Positions 54,239 through 63,617 of a stretch of 64,000 bases of DNA are shown in pieces (within the stretch, counting starts at the first letter, position 1; each line of letters opens with the position of its first letter). A model generated the notes under the pieces. The model worked only from the letters and a program-made list of their open reading frames with translations. It was not told the origin of the DNA and did no database searches. The stretch lies in assembly GCF_001936575.1 (NCBI RefSeq), contig NZ_MSMP01000004.1:1-64000 (forward strand), written 5' to 3'. The DNA is from Tenacibaculum agarivorans. GTDB taxonomy: Bacteria; Bacteroidota; Bacteroidia; Flavobacteriales; Flavobacteriaceae. Made by a program: the position numbers and the translations under genes.

Positions 54239-55168
54239 TTGGAAAAATATTACAGCAACGGAAAATTATTACTAACTGGAGAATATCTGGTTTTAGATGG
54301 AGCAAAAGCTTTAGCCATTCCAACCAGTTATGGTCAAGATTTAACGATTACTCCTATTGATCAACCTGAATTAATATGGGGAAGTTTTACAGATGAAGGT
54401 GAATGTTGGTTTGAAGCTGCATTTAGTTTACCAAAATTACGTTTAACTTCTGCTTCTTTTAATTCTGATAAAGAAGGAAGTTCTGAAACTATTGCTGAAA
54501 CATTACAAAATATTCTACAAGAAGCAAGAAAGTTGAACCCTGATTTTTTACAAACCGAAAAAGGTTATGTCGTAAAAACATCGCTAACTTTTCCTCAAAA
54601 TTGGGGGTTAGGGAGTTCTTCTACTTTAATTAACAATATAGCATCTTGGGCAAATGTGAATGCCTTTGATTTATTATGGAATGCTTTTTCTGGTAGTGGG
54701 TATGATATTGCTTGTGCACAACATAACTCTTCTATTTTCTATCAACTTGACAATAAAAAACCAATCGTAGAAACTACTAGCTTCTCTCCTACTTTTTCTG
54801 ATCAATTGTACTTTGTATTTTTAAATCAGAAGCAAAATAGTAGAGAAGGTATAAAAAGATACAAAGAGAAACGTGAAAAAATAAAAGATGAACATCTTTT
54901 GATTTCTAAAATTTCTGAGGATTTAATAGTAACCAACAACATTTCGGATTTCGAGAATTTAATCACTACTCATGAAGATATCATCTCTTCCATTATAGAA
55001 CTACCGAAAGTAAAAGACCACTTATTTCCTGACTATTTTGGAGCTATTAAAAGCTTAGGTGCTTGGGGAGGCGATTTTGTTTTGGCAACTGGTAATGAAA
55101 ACACTATTGATTACTTTAACGCTAAAGGTTACCATACTGTAATTCCTTATCACAAAATGGCATTATGA
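54239..55168 (+). CDS. GYDIA-family GHMP kinase (mevalonate-pathway type)
   Basis: A 309-residue GHMP-superfamily kinase with the N-terminal substrate segment NGKLLLTGEYLVLDGAKALA, ATP loop WGLGSSSTLINNIA and the group's hallmark SGSGYDIACAQ. Its location after HMG-CoA reductase suggests the phosphomevalonate kinase or a related mevalonate-route step, but the substrate is not proven. The start is a TTG at 54239: the family start is M-K/E-K-x-Y-S-N-G-K, no ATG is nearby, and a short hairpin AATCGA/TCGATT (54210-54227) lies 12 nt upstream. It overlaps the next gene by 4 nt (ATGA). Confidence 0.88.
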   Translation: MEKYYSNGKLLLTGEYLVLDGAKALAIPTSYGQDLTITPIDQPELIWGSFTDEGECWFEAAFSLPKLRLTSASFNSDKEGSSETIAETLQNILQEARKLNPDFLQTEKGYVVKTSLTFPQNWGLGSSSTLINNIASWANVNAFDLLWNAFSGSGYDIACAQHNSSIFYQLDNKKPIVETTSFSPTFSDQLYFVFLNQKQNSREGIKRYKEKREKIKDEHLLISKISEDLIVTNNISDFENLITTHEDIISSIIELPKVKDHLFPDYFGAIKSLGAWGGDFVLATGNENTIDYFNAKGYHTVIPYHKMAL

Positions 55169-56382
55169 ATAAAGTTATAATTATAGGTGGTGGCGCAGCT
55201 GGTTTTTTTACAGCAATTAACGCTAAAGAACAAAATCCTGATTTAGATATTACTATTCTTGAAAAAGGTAAAGATGTATTACAAAAAGTAAAAATCTCTG
55301 GTGGTGGACGTTGTAATGTAACTCATGCTTGTTTTGAGCCTAAAGAATTGGTGAAATTTTATCCAAGAGGAAAAAAAGAACTCTTAGGTCCTTTCCATCA
55401 ATTTATGACTGGCGATACTTTTGAATGGTTTGAAAATCGAGGTGTTCCTTTAAAAATTGAAGCAGACAACAGAGTATTTCCTGAAGCAAATACCTCACAG
55501 GCTATTATTGATTGCTTTCAAAAAGCAGTTAAAAAACTACATATAAAAGTGTTAACAAGCCAAAATGTAGTTTCGTTTTATCAACAAAATGAAAACTGGG
55601 TTATTAACACCAAAGATCAAGAGTTTATTGCCAATAAATTAGTGATTGCTGCGGGAAGTAGTAAAAAGATTTGGGATCTTGCACATAAATTGGGCCATAC
55701 AATCATTAATACCGTTCCTTCATTATTCACCTTTAATATTAAAGATGAAAGAATTACAGATTTAGGTGGTATAGCAGTTCCTAATGCTACTGTAAAAATC
55801 TCAGATACTAAATTAGAAAATTACGGACCTCTTCTTATTACACATTGGGGATTAAGCGGACCGGCAGTACTTAAACTTTCTGCTTTTGGGGCTAGAATTT
55901 TAGCTGAAAAGGAATATCGTTATAAAGTAGTTGTAAATTGGATATCTAAATCTTCAGAAGAAATACTCAACAACCTCAACGAGCTTAAAAAAGCGAATGC
56001 AAAAAAACAAATTGGGTTAAAATCGCCATTTTCAGAAATTCCAAGACGTTTATGGGAGCGTTTACTACAAGCTTCTAAAATAAATGTACAACAAAATTGG
56101 GCTAACTTAACCAAAGGCCAGGTTTTAGATTTAACAAATCAATTGACTAATGCTACTTTTTCTGCTGAAGGAAAATCTACTTTTAAAGAAGAGTTTGTCA
56201 CTGCTGGTGGAATTGATTTAAAAGAAATTAACTTTAAACGTTTTGAAAGTAAACTTCATAAAAATTTGTTCTTTGTTGGTGAAATTCTAAATATTGATGC
56301 TGTTACTGGTGGCTTCAATTTTCAAAATGCTTGGACAGGTGGTTATATTTGCGCAAATGCTATAAGCAATAACGACATATAG
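55165..56382 (+). CDS. HI0933-family flavoprotein (FAD-dependent)
   Basis: A 405-residue flavin oxidoreductase of the HI0933/YhiN group. N-terminal Rossmann motif VIIGGGAAGFFTAINA, then KISGGGRCNVTHA, LVIAAGSSKKIWD, and the C-terminal FAD motif FVGEILNIDAVTGGFNFQNAWTGG region. Its ATG overlaps the stop of the GYDIA kinase by 4 nt, so translation is coupled, although no direct link to isoprenoid synthesis is known. Substrate unknown. Confidence 0.93.
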   Translation: MNKVIIIGGGAAGFFTAINAKEQNPDLDITILEKGKDVLQKVKISGGGRCNVTHACFEPKELVKFYPRGKKELLGPFHQFMTGDTFEWFENRGVPLKIEADNRVFPEANTSQAIIDCFQKAVKKLHIKVLTSQNVVSFYQQNENWVINTKDQEFIANKLVIAAGSSKKIWDLAHKLGHTIINTVPSLFTFNIKDERITDLGGIAVPNATVKISDTKLENYGPLLITHWGLSGPAVLKLSAFGARILAEKEYRYKVVVNWISKSSEEILNNLNELKKANAKKQIGLKSPFSEIPRRLWERLLQASKINVQQNWANLTKGQVLDLTNQLTNATFSAEGKSTFKEEFVTAGGIDLKEINFKRFESKLHKNLFFVGEILNIDAVTGGFNFQNAWTGGYICANAISNNDI

Positions 56383-56386
56383 AAAT

Positions 56387-57238
56387 TTACTTTTTATATG
56401 GTATTATTTTGCTTTCTTTTACTGAAAGGTAGAAAAAGACAATACACACAATAAGTAATAAAAAGATAGACAAAATAGAATCTTCTATCCCATAATTAAT
56501 AGTTCCTGTTATCAACTTGGGACCAGTAAATTCAGCTTTAAATACAGATCCTACACTATCTATTCCTGATAAATTTGAGCCATAAAAAGGTTGTGCAAAA
56601 TTCCATCCTAAGTGAAATGCAAATGGCAACCAAATTCTTTTGGAATAGGTATACATAATTCCATGAGCAAATCCAAAAAGCAAACCTAAAACAACTGATA
56701 AAACAGTTACATTATCATTAAAAATATGCGGTAATTCAAATACAACCGAAATGATTGCTAAAGCAATATAAGTTCCTATCCAATTCTCTAAAATCCTGTA
56801 TAAAATGGCTCTAAAAAAAATCTCTTCTATAAGCGCTGCTATAACAAGAAATGAAAAACTTCCTAAAAAATAAGTAAAACCCGAAAAGCTGAGTATTTTA
56901 TAATAGCCTAACAAGTGTAAAATTAGAATTACAATGGACAATATGAAGAAACCCAATAAAAAACCGCCGCCTAATTCACTAAATAGATATTTTCGAGATA
57001 ATTCTGTAATCTTTCTTTTTTCATAGAATTGAAATAAATAATAGTACGTTGTTAATAAAACTGCAACTGACACATAATTAATTATGAGATCTGATATTTC
57101 TTTGGATACAATAAGGCTTTGAAATATTGGTTTCGAAATAAAATTTTGAAAACCAATTAACACCAACAAACATATTCCAATACCAAGAACAATTCTAGTA
57201 ATAGGATAGTTTACAATTTTTTTAAGCTTCTCATTCAT
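56387..57238 (-). CDS. CPBP-family intramembrane metalloprotease
   Basis: A 283-residue membrane protein with about eight helices. The CPBP/CAAX-protease motifs are present: EEIFFRAILYRILE (EExxxR), FAHGIMYTY (motif with His) and FAFHLGWNFAQPF. Such enzymes process prenylated or bacterial peptides, or confer bacteriocin self-immunity. Substrate unknown. It is convergent with the flavoprotein, with 4 nt between the two stops. Confidence 0.9.
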   Translation of the reverse strand: MNEKLKKIVNYPITRIVLGIGICLLVLIGFQNFISKPIFQSLIVSKEISDLIINYVSVAVLLTTYYYLFQFYEKRKITELSRKYLFSELGGGFLLGFFILSIVILILHLLGYYKILSFSGFTYFLGSFSFLVIAALIEEIFFRAILYRILENWIGTYIALAIISVVFELPHIFNDNVTVLSVVLGLLFGFAHGIMYTYSKRIWLPFAFHLGWNFAQPFYGSNLSGIDSVGSVFKAEFTGPKLITGTINYGIEDSILSIFLLLIVCIVFFYLSVKESKIIPYKK

Positions 57239-57349
57239 ATATATTCAATGTAATAAAACTAAAGCAATATACATAATTGATATTACTCTCTCCCTTATTC
57301 TTTCAACACTTGTGTTAAAGTTTTGGTTATTTTTTTGTAACCTGATCAG

Positions 57350-57652
57350 TTATTCTTCCTCCCCTTCGTCTTCGGATTCATAGCAATTGAAAATCATAGT
57401 ATAGCCATATTCTTTAGCTTCTTCAAAAAATTGTTTTTGCTCTTCATCTAATTCTGTAGCATTTTCAATTTCAAAAAACTCATCGTCTATATTTTCAACC
57501 TTCCATCCTTCATCTTCAGTATAAAACTTTGCCAGTTGTATGGCTCCTTCTGCATCTACATAATCAACATAAACGCTTACATAAGCTCCAATTACTTTTC
57601 CAAAATATTCAGATGTAGACTCAGGAATTGCGTGTAAATTTATTAAGAACAT
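57350..57652 (-). CDS. small acidic protein of unknown function
   Basis: A 100-residue acidic protein (MFLINLHAIPESTSEYFGKV to a Glu-rich tail). Likely a compact alpha/beta cytoplasmic domain, with no motif recognised. It follows 18 nt after the exported protein gene at 57671-58294 on the same strand and may be cotranscribed. Confidence 0.6.
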   Translation of the reverse strand: MFLINLHAIPESTSEYFGKVIGAYVSVYVDYVDAEGAIQLAKFYTEDEGWKVENIDDEFFEIENATELDEEQKQFFEEAKEYGYTMIFNCYESEDEGEEE

Positions 57653-57670
57653 TTTTTTATTTTTAAAAGA

Positions 57671-58294
57671 TTAGTAATTCATTACTGTACCATAATACAA
57701 CAATTGAAATGTCTGTACATCAAGCAATAAATAATTCATTGACATCATCATTCCATAGTTTGTTTTATCATAGAAAAGATAATGAAAATAAGAGAGTTTT
57801 TGTTCATTATGATCATAAAAATCTGAACTAGTTTTCAACTTCTCCTCAGAATAATTTTCTAACTGAGACAACCTATGAACATTAATTCTTAGTGAATAAT
57901 TATAAAGACTATCAATTTTTATTTTTAGTTGTTTTCCTTTTTCTGTTAGATCTCCTTGATAATCAAAAATAACCTTTTCGTAATGGTCTTCATCTAATAA
58001 TTCATAAAGTACACGTTCACTATTTACTTCGTTTTGAATACCTGAAATATATTTGATCACATTAGTAGACAACCTATTTAATTCTCCAATCATAACTTTA
58101 GTTTTCTGAAACATTAAAGGCTTTTCTTCAGCTTGCTTCTCAAAAAACTCAGTTCTTCCTTCTATGATTTCATTATTCATATCTATAGTTTGCTGAAGAG
58201 AGTAATGCGCAGTATTAGAAACAAGCCTATGCTGTGCATAACTATTGATTTGCAGTAAAAGAATGATTAGTAAGGTTGATTTATTGGTATACAT
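57671..58294 (-). CDS. exported helical protein of unknown function
   Basis: A 207-residue protein with a signal peptide (MYTNKSTLLIILLLQINSYAQ) and a helical mature part rich in Glu and Lys. The ATG at 58294 is preferred over an earlier frame start at 58336 because it directly begins the signal peptide. No known domain. Confidence 0.6.
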   Translation of the reverse strand: MYTNKSTLLIILLLQINSYAQHRLVSNTAHYSLQQTIDMNNEIIEGRTEFFEKQAEEKPLMFQKTKVMIGELNRLSTNVIKYISGIQNEVNSERVLYELLDEDHYEKVIFDYQGDLTEKGKQLKIKIDSLYNYSLRINVHRLSQLENYSEEKLKTSSDFYDHNEQKLSYFHYLFYDKTNYGMMMSMNYLLLDVQTFQLLYYGTVMNY

Positions 58295-58408
58295 GAACAA
58301 TATTAAAGATGAAAGATACAATATTTTATTAGACAAATTATAGATTAATTACTTACAATCTATAATGCAAAGTTTTGAATAAAAGTTTAATTATTATACA
58401 TTTAAAAC

Positions 58409-59176
58409 ATGATTGCGGCAGATACATTTATAGAGTTTTGGTCTAAGGGAACTTATAAAATTCTAATTAGATACTTAATAACGGCTAGTTTGGCTTTTAT
58501 TTCGTTCTATTTTATGTTTAAAAACATTTTTTGGTTTAGAAAAATTCAAAAGAAACTTCCTAAAAGAAAAGATTACAAACGAGATATTATCTATTCTTTA
58601 ATTTCTGTTTCTATTTTCGGAACAGTTTCACTGATTATATTTTATTATCTATTTTCTTATACCAATATCTACAGAAATTTTAATCAATACGGAGTTTTAT
58701 ACTATATTTTCAGTTGGATTTGGATGCTTTTCTTGCACGACACCTATTTTTATTGGATGCATCGAATGATGCATCACCCTAAACTATATAGAAAAGTACA
58801 TTTAATTCATCATAAATCTACCAATCCATCACCTTGGACAGCTTATGCTTTTCATCCTTTTGAAGCTTTTTTAGAAGCTTTAATTGCTCCTTTGATAGCA
58901 TTTACATTACCCGTACACATTTCTGCTTTTGGACTATTTTTCTTATTCCAAATTATCTACAATGTATATGGACATTTAGGGTTTGAATTATACCCAAAAG
59001 GATTCCACAAAACTCTAATTGGAAAATGGATAAATACTTCTACAGCACATAATCTACATCACAAAAAATTTAATGGAAATTATGGATTGTATTTCCTTTT
59101 TTGGGATAGAATAATGGGAACAATTCGTGAAGACTACTATAGTACTTTTGAAGAAACTACAGTAAAAACTAATTAA
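58409..59176 (+). CDS. sterol desaturase/fatty-acid hydroxylase-family protein
   Basis: A 255-residue di-iron membrane enzyme. Its four helices frame the three histidine boxes: HDTYFYWMHRMMHH, HLIHHKSTNP and HNLHHKKFNGNYG. Members hydroxylate or desaturate lipids such as carotenoids, sterols or fatty acids. Not a carotenoid-locus member here, and the substrate is unknown. It overlaps the convergent small gene by 4 nt. Confidence 0.9.
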   Translation: MIAADTFIEFWSKGTYKILIRYLITASLAFISFYFMFKNIFWFRKIQKKLPKRKDYKRDIIYSLISVSIFGTVSLIIFYYLFSYTNIYRNFNQYGVLYYIFSWIWMLFLHDTYFYWMHRMMHHPKLYRKVHLIHHKSTNPSPWTAYAFHPFEAFLEALIAPLIAFTLPVHISAFGLFFLFQIIYNVYGHLGFELYPKGFHKTLIGKWINTSTAHNLHHKKFNGNYGLYFLFWDRIMGTIREDYYSTFEETTVKTN

Positions 59177-59409
59177 TCAGCAAGTTCTCCTCGGTGCGGT
59201 TTTAATGCATCTCTGTAAATTTTCATTACAGATTCATCAACTATAACAAAAGCAATAGTATGCATTTCATTCAACTGTTGATGATCTATTTCATAATATG
59301 CTAAATTCTCAATTTGAGTAAACTCTTTTAAATGTATACAATGATGTTTTGCTGTTTCTAGAGCATCTGGACCTTTAAAATCCCAAATCAATTTTAGTTT
59401 TCTATTCAT
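59173..59409 (-). CDS. small hypothetical protein
   Basis: A 78-residue protein (MNRKLKLIWDFKGPDALETAKHH...). A hydrophobic-core alpha/beta pattern with several His residues (HHCIHLKEF, DHQQLNEMH) but no known motif. The ATG at 59409 is preferred over 59427, because a -7-like TATTTTTG (59414-59421, minus) lies between them. That placement would make the mRNA leaderless, so the promoter or the start is uncertain. Confidence 0.6.
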   Translation of the reverse strand: MNRKLKLIWDFKGPDALETAKHHCIHLKEFTQIENLAYYEIDHQQLNEMHTIAFVIVDESVMKIYRDALKPHRGELAD

Positions 59410-59420
59410 ATCGCAAAAAT

Positions 59421-59447
59421 AACCCATTTCTGATTTAGAAATGGGTT
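59421..59447 (-). terminator. hairpin with T-rich tail upstream of the small gene
   Basis: AACCCATTTCT (59421-59431) pairs with AGAAATGGGTT (59437-59447). On the minus strand it is followed by ATTTTTG. It could end the transcript of the ExbB-like gene upstream on the minus strand. Confidence 0.55.
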
Positions 59448-59541
59448 TTAACGCAACTTAACTTCATAAAAAGGACAATAAAGAAATTACGCTTATTTAT
59501 TATTAATTAAAATCTTATAATTTATAGATAGTAGTTACCTG

Positions 59542-59556
59542 TTCCAAAAATTGGAA
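59542..59556. repeat. 15-bp inverted repeat TTCCAA-AAA-TTGGAA
   Basis: A short palindrome in the 233-bp gap between the ExbB-like gene and the small gene. Possible regulator site, with no further support. Confidence 0.3.
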
Positions 59557-59642
59557 TACTTAAAAATGGCTTTCGTTTATATCTAAAGAAATATGGAAAT
59601 AGTAATGTAAGGTTAAATACTTTTAATTTATTTTTGGTTATG

Positions 59643-60008
59643 TTATTTCTTAAAGGTCAAACTTAATATACCCAACCTACCTATTAGAAAAACAACCATT
59701 CCAAAGACAGGACTTAACAATGCTACTTTTAAACCTCCTGCTAAAATTTCTGGTGAAACTGGACCATGAGCACTAATCGCATCAAAAGCTCCAATTAAAC
59801 CTAGCATTTGTCCTAAAAATCCCCAGACAAGAGCAAAGAGACTTACATGATGTATTATTTGTTTTAATTTACCAGAGACATCTCCTTTCATGAAGGAATA
59901 AATCGTTAATCCTATACAAGTTAAAAACATTAAAAACAATGGATACGTAAAAATTGGTCCTCCTTCATTTAATCTATCAAATAATTGACCTAAAAATAAA
60001 AAGTTCAT
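59643..60008 (-). CDS. MotA/TolQ/ExbB-like membrane protein
   Basis: A 121-residue protein with three membrane helices and the MotA/TolQ/ExbB-type segment (HHVSLFALVWGFLGQMLGLIGAF). It is shorter than true ExbB, lacks an adjacent ExbD or TonB gene, and stands alone between other transcription units. The role may be a small ion-channel-like protein of unknown partner. Confidence 0.75.
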   Translation of the reverse strand: MNFLFLGQLFDRLNEGGPIFTYPLFLMFLTCIGLTIYSFMKGDVSGKLKQIIHHVSLFALVWGFLGQMLGLIGAFDAISAHGPVSPEILAGGLKVALLSPVFGMVVFLIGRLGILSLTFKK

Positions 60009-60208
60009 AATTCTAAAATTTAAAAGTTATTATGCTCCAAAAGTATCTCTGATATCTAGTCTTTATTTTTTATTTCGACGTTTTACAAGATTACAAACCA
60101 AAACTACTACTTTTTCAAGATAAGCTTTGAATATGCATTCCGTCTCTAAATATTGGAATTTTAGCGCAAATTATGTTGATTTTTCAAAAAAAGAAAGATA
60201 TTGCAGAG

Positions 60209-61270
60209 ATGAAAAAATATACACCTATTTTTAAATGGATATCCATAACTGCAATACATTTGATTTTTTGGATTGGAGTATACTTTTTCTTTACCTACTT
60301 TTTAGGTTATGGAAGTAAAAACACAGCATACATTAATAAATTCTCTTTATTCCTGATGCCTGTTACCATATGTACAAGTTATTTTTTCTTCTTTTTCCTT
60401 ATTCCTAATTACTTATTACAAAAAAAGCAAGGTTTATTCATCCTTTATACCATTTACACATTTATTATTAGTTCTTTCTTTATCATCCTTTCTATATTAT
60501 ATGGACTCGTTTTTTGCTATCATTTAACAACAGATAATGCATCTCCACTAACAAAAACGATTCCTTTTATTGTTTTAGGAATTTATTTTATCGTATTAAT
60601 TGTTATTATGTTAGGATTAGTAATACATAACTATAAATCCGCTTTAAAAAGTGAAGATTTAAAAAGCAAGTTTTTAGAAACTCAATTGCAACTTAAAGAA
60701 CAAGAGTTAAAGTATTTGAAGATGCAAATTCATCCACATTTCTTATTCAATACATTAAACACATTATATGGCTTTGCCTTAAAAAGATCTCAGAAAACAC
60801 CTGAAATCATTTTAAAACTTTCTAGTTTATTGGATTACATTTTATATCAGGTAGACAAATCAAAAGTTTCTTTACAAAACGAGATAAATCATATTCAAAA
60901 TTATATAGAACTAGAAAAAATAAGATTTCAAGATAGTTTAGAAGTTCATTTTCATAAAGAAGAAATTGATCCTAAAATTGAGGTCCCTCCTATGCTTTTT
61001 TTACCTTTTATTGAAAACGCTTTTAAGCACGGTATTCCTATACATGGTAAGCTTATGGTAGATATTATAGTACATATTAAACAGGGTTCCATCCATTTTT
61101 CAGTGGTAAACTCTTCTGGAAAAACTAAGCAACATCATGGAGGCATTGGATTAGCTAATCTTAAACAGCGATTACACATGTTATATAAAGATAATGCTAC
61201 CCTAATCATTTCTGAACTTGACAATAAATTCCATGTCGAATTAAAAATTCCGATCAAAAATGAATCATAA
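60209..61270 (+). CDS. LytS/YehU-type sensor histidine kinase (second pair)
   Basis: A 353-residue kinase from ATG 60209 (an upstream ATG at 60173 would add 12 residues). Four membrane helices fill the first 140 residues, then a coiled coil, the phospho-acceptor His177 in IHPHFLFNTLNTLY and the ATPase N box ENAFKHGI with G box GGIGLANLKQRL. It overlaps its response regulator gene by 11 nt. Membrane-only input, as in the first pair. Confidence 0.93.
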   Translation: MKKYTPIFKWISITAIHLIFWIGVYFFFTYFLGYGSKNTAYINKFSLFLMPVTICTSYFFFFFLIPNYLLQKKQGLFILYTIYTFIISSFFIILSILYGLVFCYHLTTDNASPLTKTIPFIVLGIYFIVLIVIMLGLVIHNYKSALKSEDLKSKFLETQLQLKEQELKYLKMQIHPHFLFNTLNTLYGFALKRSQKTPEIILKLSSLLDYILYQVDKSKVSLQNEINHIQNYIELEKIRFQDSLEVHFHKEEIDPKIEVPPMLFLPFIENAFKHGIPIHGKLMVDIIVHIKQGSIHFSVVNSSGKTKQHHGGIGLANLKQRLHMLYKDNATLIISELDNKFHVELKIPIKNES

Positions 61271-61967
61271 ACTCAAATGTGTTGTGGTTGATGATGAACC
61301 CGTAGCAAGAGAAATATTAGAAACATATATTGATAAAACACCTAATCTAGAATTGATAGGTACCTTTAATAATGCCATTGATGTAATTCAGTTTTTGAAA
61401 CAAAATACTATAGATTTATTTTTTTTAGACATAAATATGCCGGAAATTAACGGAGTCAGTTTAGCTAAAATTATTAATAAGCAGTCTCATATTATTTTCA
61501 CTACAGCCTATAGAGATTATGCAATAGATGGTTTTGATTTAGATGTCATTGACTACTTACTAAAGCCAATTGCTTTTGATCGATTTATTCAAGCTATACA
61601 AAAAGTACCAACAGATAGTATACCACAACAAAATTCTAACCCTCAAAAAAAACAAGAAGACTTCTTTTTTGTAAGACATGAGAGAAAAATGGTTAAAATT
61701 AATTTTGATGAAATACAATACATTGAAAGTATGAGTGATTACATCAAAATTCACCTGAATGAAAAAACTATTATTACTAGAGAAACTATAAGTAATATTG
61801 AAAACAGACTCCCAAAATCAAACTTTTTAAGAGTCCATCGATCTTTTATTGTATCTATAAAATGTATAGAAGCCTATACGAATGAATATGTAGAAGTAAA
61901 TAGAAAATCCATTCCTATAAGTAGAAATTATAAAGAAACTGTTTTACAAAAATTGGTCGATATCTAA
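61260..61967 (+). CDS. LytTR-family response regulator (second pair)
   Basis: A 235-residue regulator with a receiver domain (DDEPVARE, Asp57 in FFLDINMPE, Lys in YLLKPIAFDRF) and a C-terminal LytTR DNA-binding domain (about 138-235, with FLRVHRSFIVS). Translationally coupled to the kinase by an 11-nt overlap. Target genes cannot be seen; MVD follows 35 nt downstream. Confidence 0.93.
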   Translation: MNHKLKCVVVDDEPVAREILETYIDKTPNLELIGTFNNAIDVIQFLKQNTIDLFFLDINMPEINGVSLAKIINKQSHIIFTTAYRDYAIDGFDLDVIDYLLKPIAFDRFIQAIQKVPTDSIPQQNSNPQKKQEDFFFVRHERKMVKINFDEIQYIESMSDYIKIHLNEKTIITRETISNIENRLPKSNFLRVHRSFIVSIKCIEAYTNEYVEVNRKSIPISRNYKETVLQKLVDI

Positions 61968-62001
61968 GTGAAGTTCTATCTTTACACAAAATTTTAGAAC
62001 T

Positions 62002-63090
62002 TTGGGAACCAATACTACTTCTTTTATTCCGAAAAATTTAGATTATTCAATAGACAAGTTAACTACTGAATGGCAAACACCAAGTAACATTGCATTGGTA
62101 AAATATTGGGGAAAAACCAATCCACAACTACCTAAAAATGCATCTATTAGTTTTACACTGAGTAATTGTCATACTACAACAAAAATTGAGTTTTCTAAAC
62201 ATCAAAAACTAGAAACTCCTGAATTTGAATTATTTTTTGAAGGTAAAAAGAAAGATGATTTTAAACCTAAAATCGCAACATTTTTCAATCGAATAGCAAC
62301 CTATTGTCCTTATGTATTGGAATATAAAATGGTAATCTATTCCGAAAATTCTTTTCCTCATAGTAGTGGAATTGCTTCTTCTGCAAGCGGAATGAGTGCT
62401 ATTGCAATGTGTTTAATGAGTTTAGAAAAGCAACTAAACCCAACAATTTCACAAGACTTTTTCAATCAAAAGGCATCTTTTTTAGCACGTTTAGGTTCTG
62501 GAAGTGCCAGTAGAAGTATTGAAGGTCCTTTGGTTATTTGGGGAGAACATGCAGATTTCAAAGAAAGCTCTGATCTATTTGGAATTCCTTTTCCTTATGA
62601 TATTCATCCTATTTTTCAAAATTACCAAGACACTATCCTTTTAGTAGATAAAGGTGAAAAACAAGTATCTAGCACTGTAGGTCATAATTTAATGATTGAT
62701 CATCCGTATGCTGAGAATCGTTTTAAGCAGGCTAATGATAATTTGAGTAAATTATCTAAAATTTTACAAAAAGGCGATAGTAAAGCTTTTATCAACCTAG
62801 TAGAAAGTGAAGCTTTAACATTACACGCCATGATGATGACTAGTAATTCTTATTTTATTTTAATGAAACCTAACACATTAAAAGTAATTAACGAAATTTG
62901 GAACTACAGGAATGAAACTAATAGTACAGTTTGTTTTACACTAGATGCTGGGGCTAACGTGCATTTATTATATCCTGAAAGTGAAACAAAAGAAATCCAT
63001 TCTTTTATAGAAAATAAATTAGCAAAATACTGTCAAAATGGTCAATACATTCATGATCATTCAGGAAATGGAGCTAAAAATCTTTACTAA
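62002..63090 (+). CDS. mvaD: diphosphomevalonate decarboxylase
   Basis: Converts diphosphomevalonate to isopentenyl diphosphate. The 362-residue protein has the family markers APS/TPSNIALVKYWGK (residues 25-38), ASIS near 48, the ATP-loop GIASSASGMSAIA and SGSASRS. The frame has no ATG near its beginning; the TTG at 62002 gives a natural N-terminus and is the best start. It lies between the second LytTR regulator and a MORN-type exported protein. Mevalonate kinase follows at 63618. Confidence 0.94.
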   Translation: MGTNTTSFIPKNLDYSIDKLTTEWQTPSNIALVKYWGKTNPQLPKNASISFTLSNCHTTTKIEFSKHQKLETPEFELFFEGKKKDDFKPKIATFFNRIATYCPYVLEYKMVIYSENSFPHSSGIASSASGMSAIAMCLMSLEKQLNPTISQDFFNQKASFLARLGSGSASRSIEGPLVIWGEHADFKESSDLFGIPFPYDIHPIFQNYQDTILLVDKGEKQVSSTVGHNLMIDHPYAENRFKQANDNLSKLSKILQKGDSKAFINLVESEALTLHAMMMTSNSYFILMKPNTLKVINEIWNYRNETNSTVCFTLDAGANVHLLYPESETKEIHSFIENKLAKYCQNGQYIHDHSGNGAKNLY

Positions 63091-63091
63091 A

Positions 63092-63580
63092 ATGACAATT
63101 AAATCCATTACATTCTTATTTCTTTTTTTAACCAGTTTTGTGTATTCACAACAAAAAATTTGGTTAGATCTAAACGGAAATCAAACCTCTAGAGAAAAAG
63201 CATTATATTATAGAGGATATCCTAAAAAAGTAAAAAAAGGATACTGGATAATTACTTATTACAAAAACGGGAAAAAGTATAAAGAAGGTTTTAGTACAGA
63301 GAAAAATGTTGGTCTAGAATTCTACCATGGTATAGTTAAATTTTATTATAAAAATGGAAACTTATTGAAAAAGGTAGGCTATAAAAACAATGTTTTGCAT
63401 GGTATTCAAAGAGAATACTTTGAATCTGGGGAATTAAAAACACTCTTTAAATTTAAAAATGGGAAAGAAGATGGAGTTTGGAAAAGCTTTCATAAAAGCG
63501 GTAAAATAAAAACTAAAGGAAAATATAAAGACGGAGAAAAGGTTGGTGTTTGGAAAACCTTTTATAAGAATGTTTATTAA
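63092..63580 (+). CDS. exported YwqK/MORN-repeat protein
   Basis: A 162-residue protein with a signal peptide (MTIKSITFLFLFLTSFVYSQ) and about five MORN/YwqK-type repeats (KNGKKYKEGF, KNGNLLKKVGY, ESGELKTLFKF, KSGKIKTKGKY). The ATG at 63092 is preferred over an upstream in-frame ATG at 63038, which lies inside the decarboxylase gene. These repeats occur in membrane-associated or toxin-neutralising proteins; no toxin is visible nearby. It is separated from the decarboxylase stop by a single base. Confidence 0.8.
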   Translation: MTIKSITFLFLFLTSFVYSQQKIWLDLNGNQTSREKALYYRGYPKKVKKGYWIITYYKNGKKYKEGFSTEKNVGLEFYHGIVKFYYKNGNLLKKVGYKNNVLHGIQREYFESGELKTLFKFKNGKEDGVWKSFHKSGKIKTKGKYKDGEKVGVWKTFYKNVY

Positions 63581-63588
63581 ATAATAAG

Positions 63589-63596
63589 TATCTTTG
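63589..63596 (+). promoter_or_regulatory. -7 element TATCTTTG of mevalonate kinase
   Basis: A perfect TAnnTTTG, 21 nt before the ATG at 63618. No clear TTG at -33. Confidence 0.6.
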
Positions 63597-63617
63597 TAAT
63601 TAAAGATAAACTTTGAA

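Noticed and set aside
63092..63580. YwqK-type protein as the antitoxin of a toxin-antitoxin pair
   Set aside because: It is exported and no toxin gene is adjacent. Only the repeat type supports the name.
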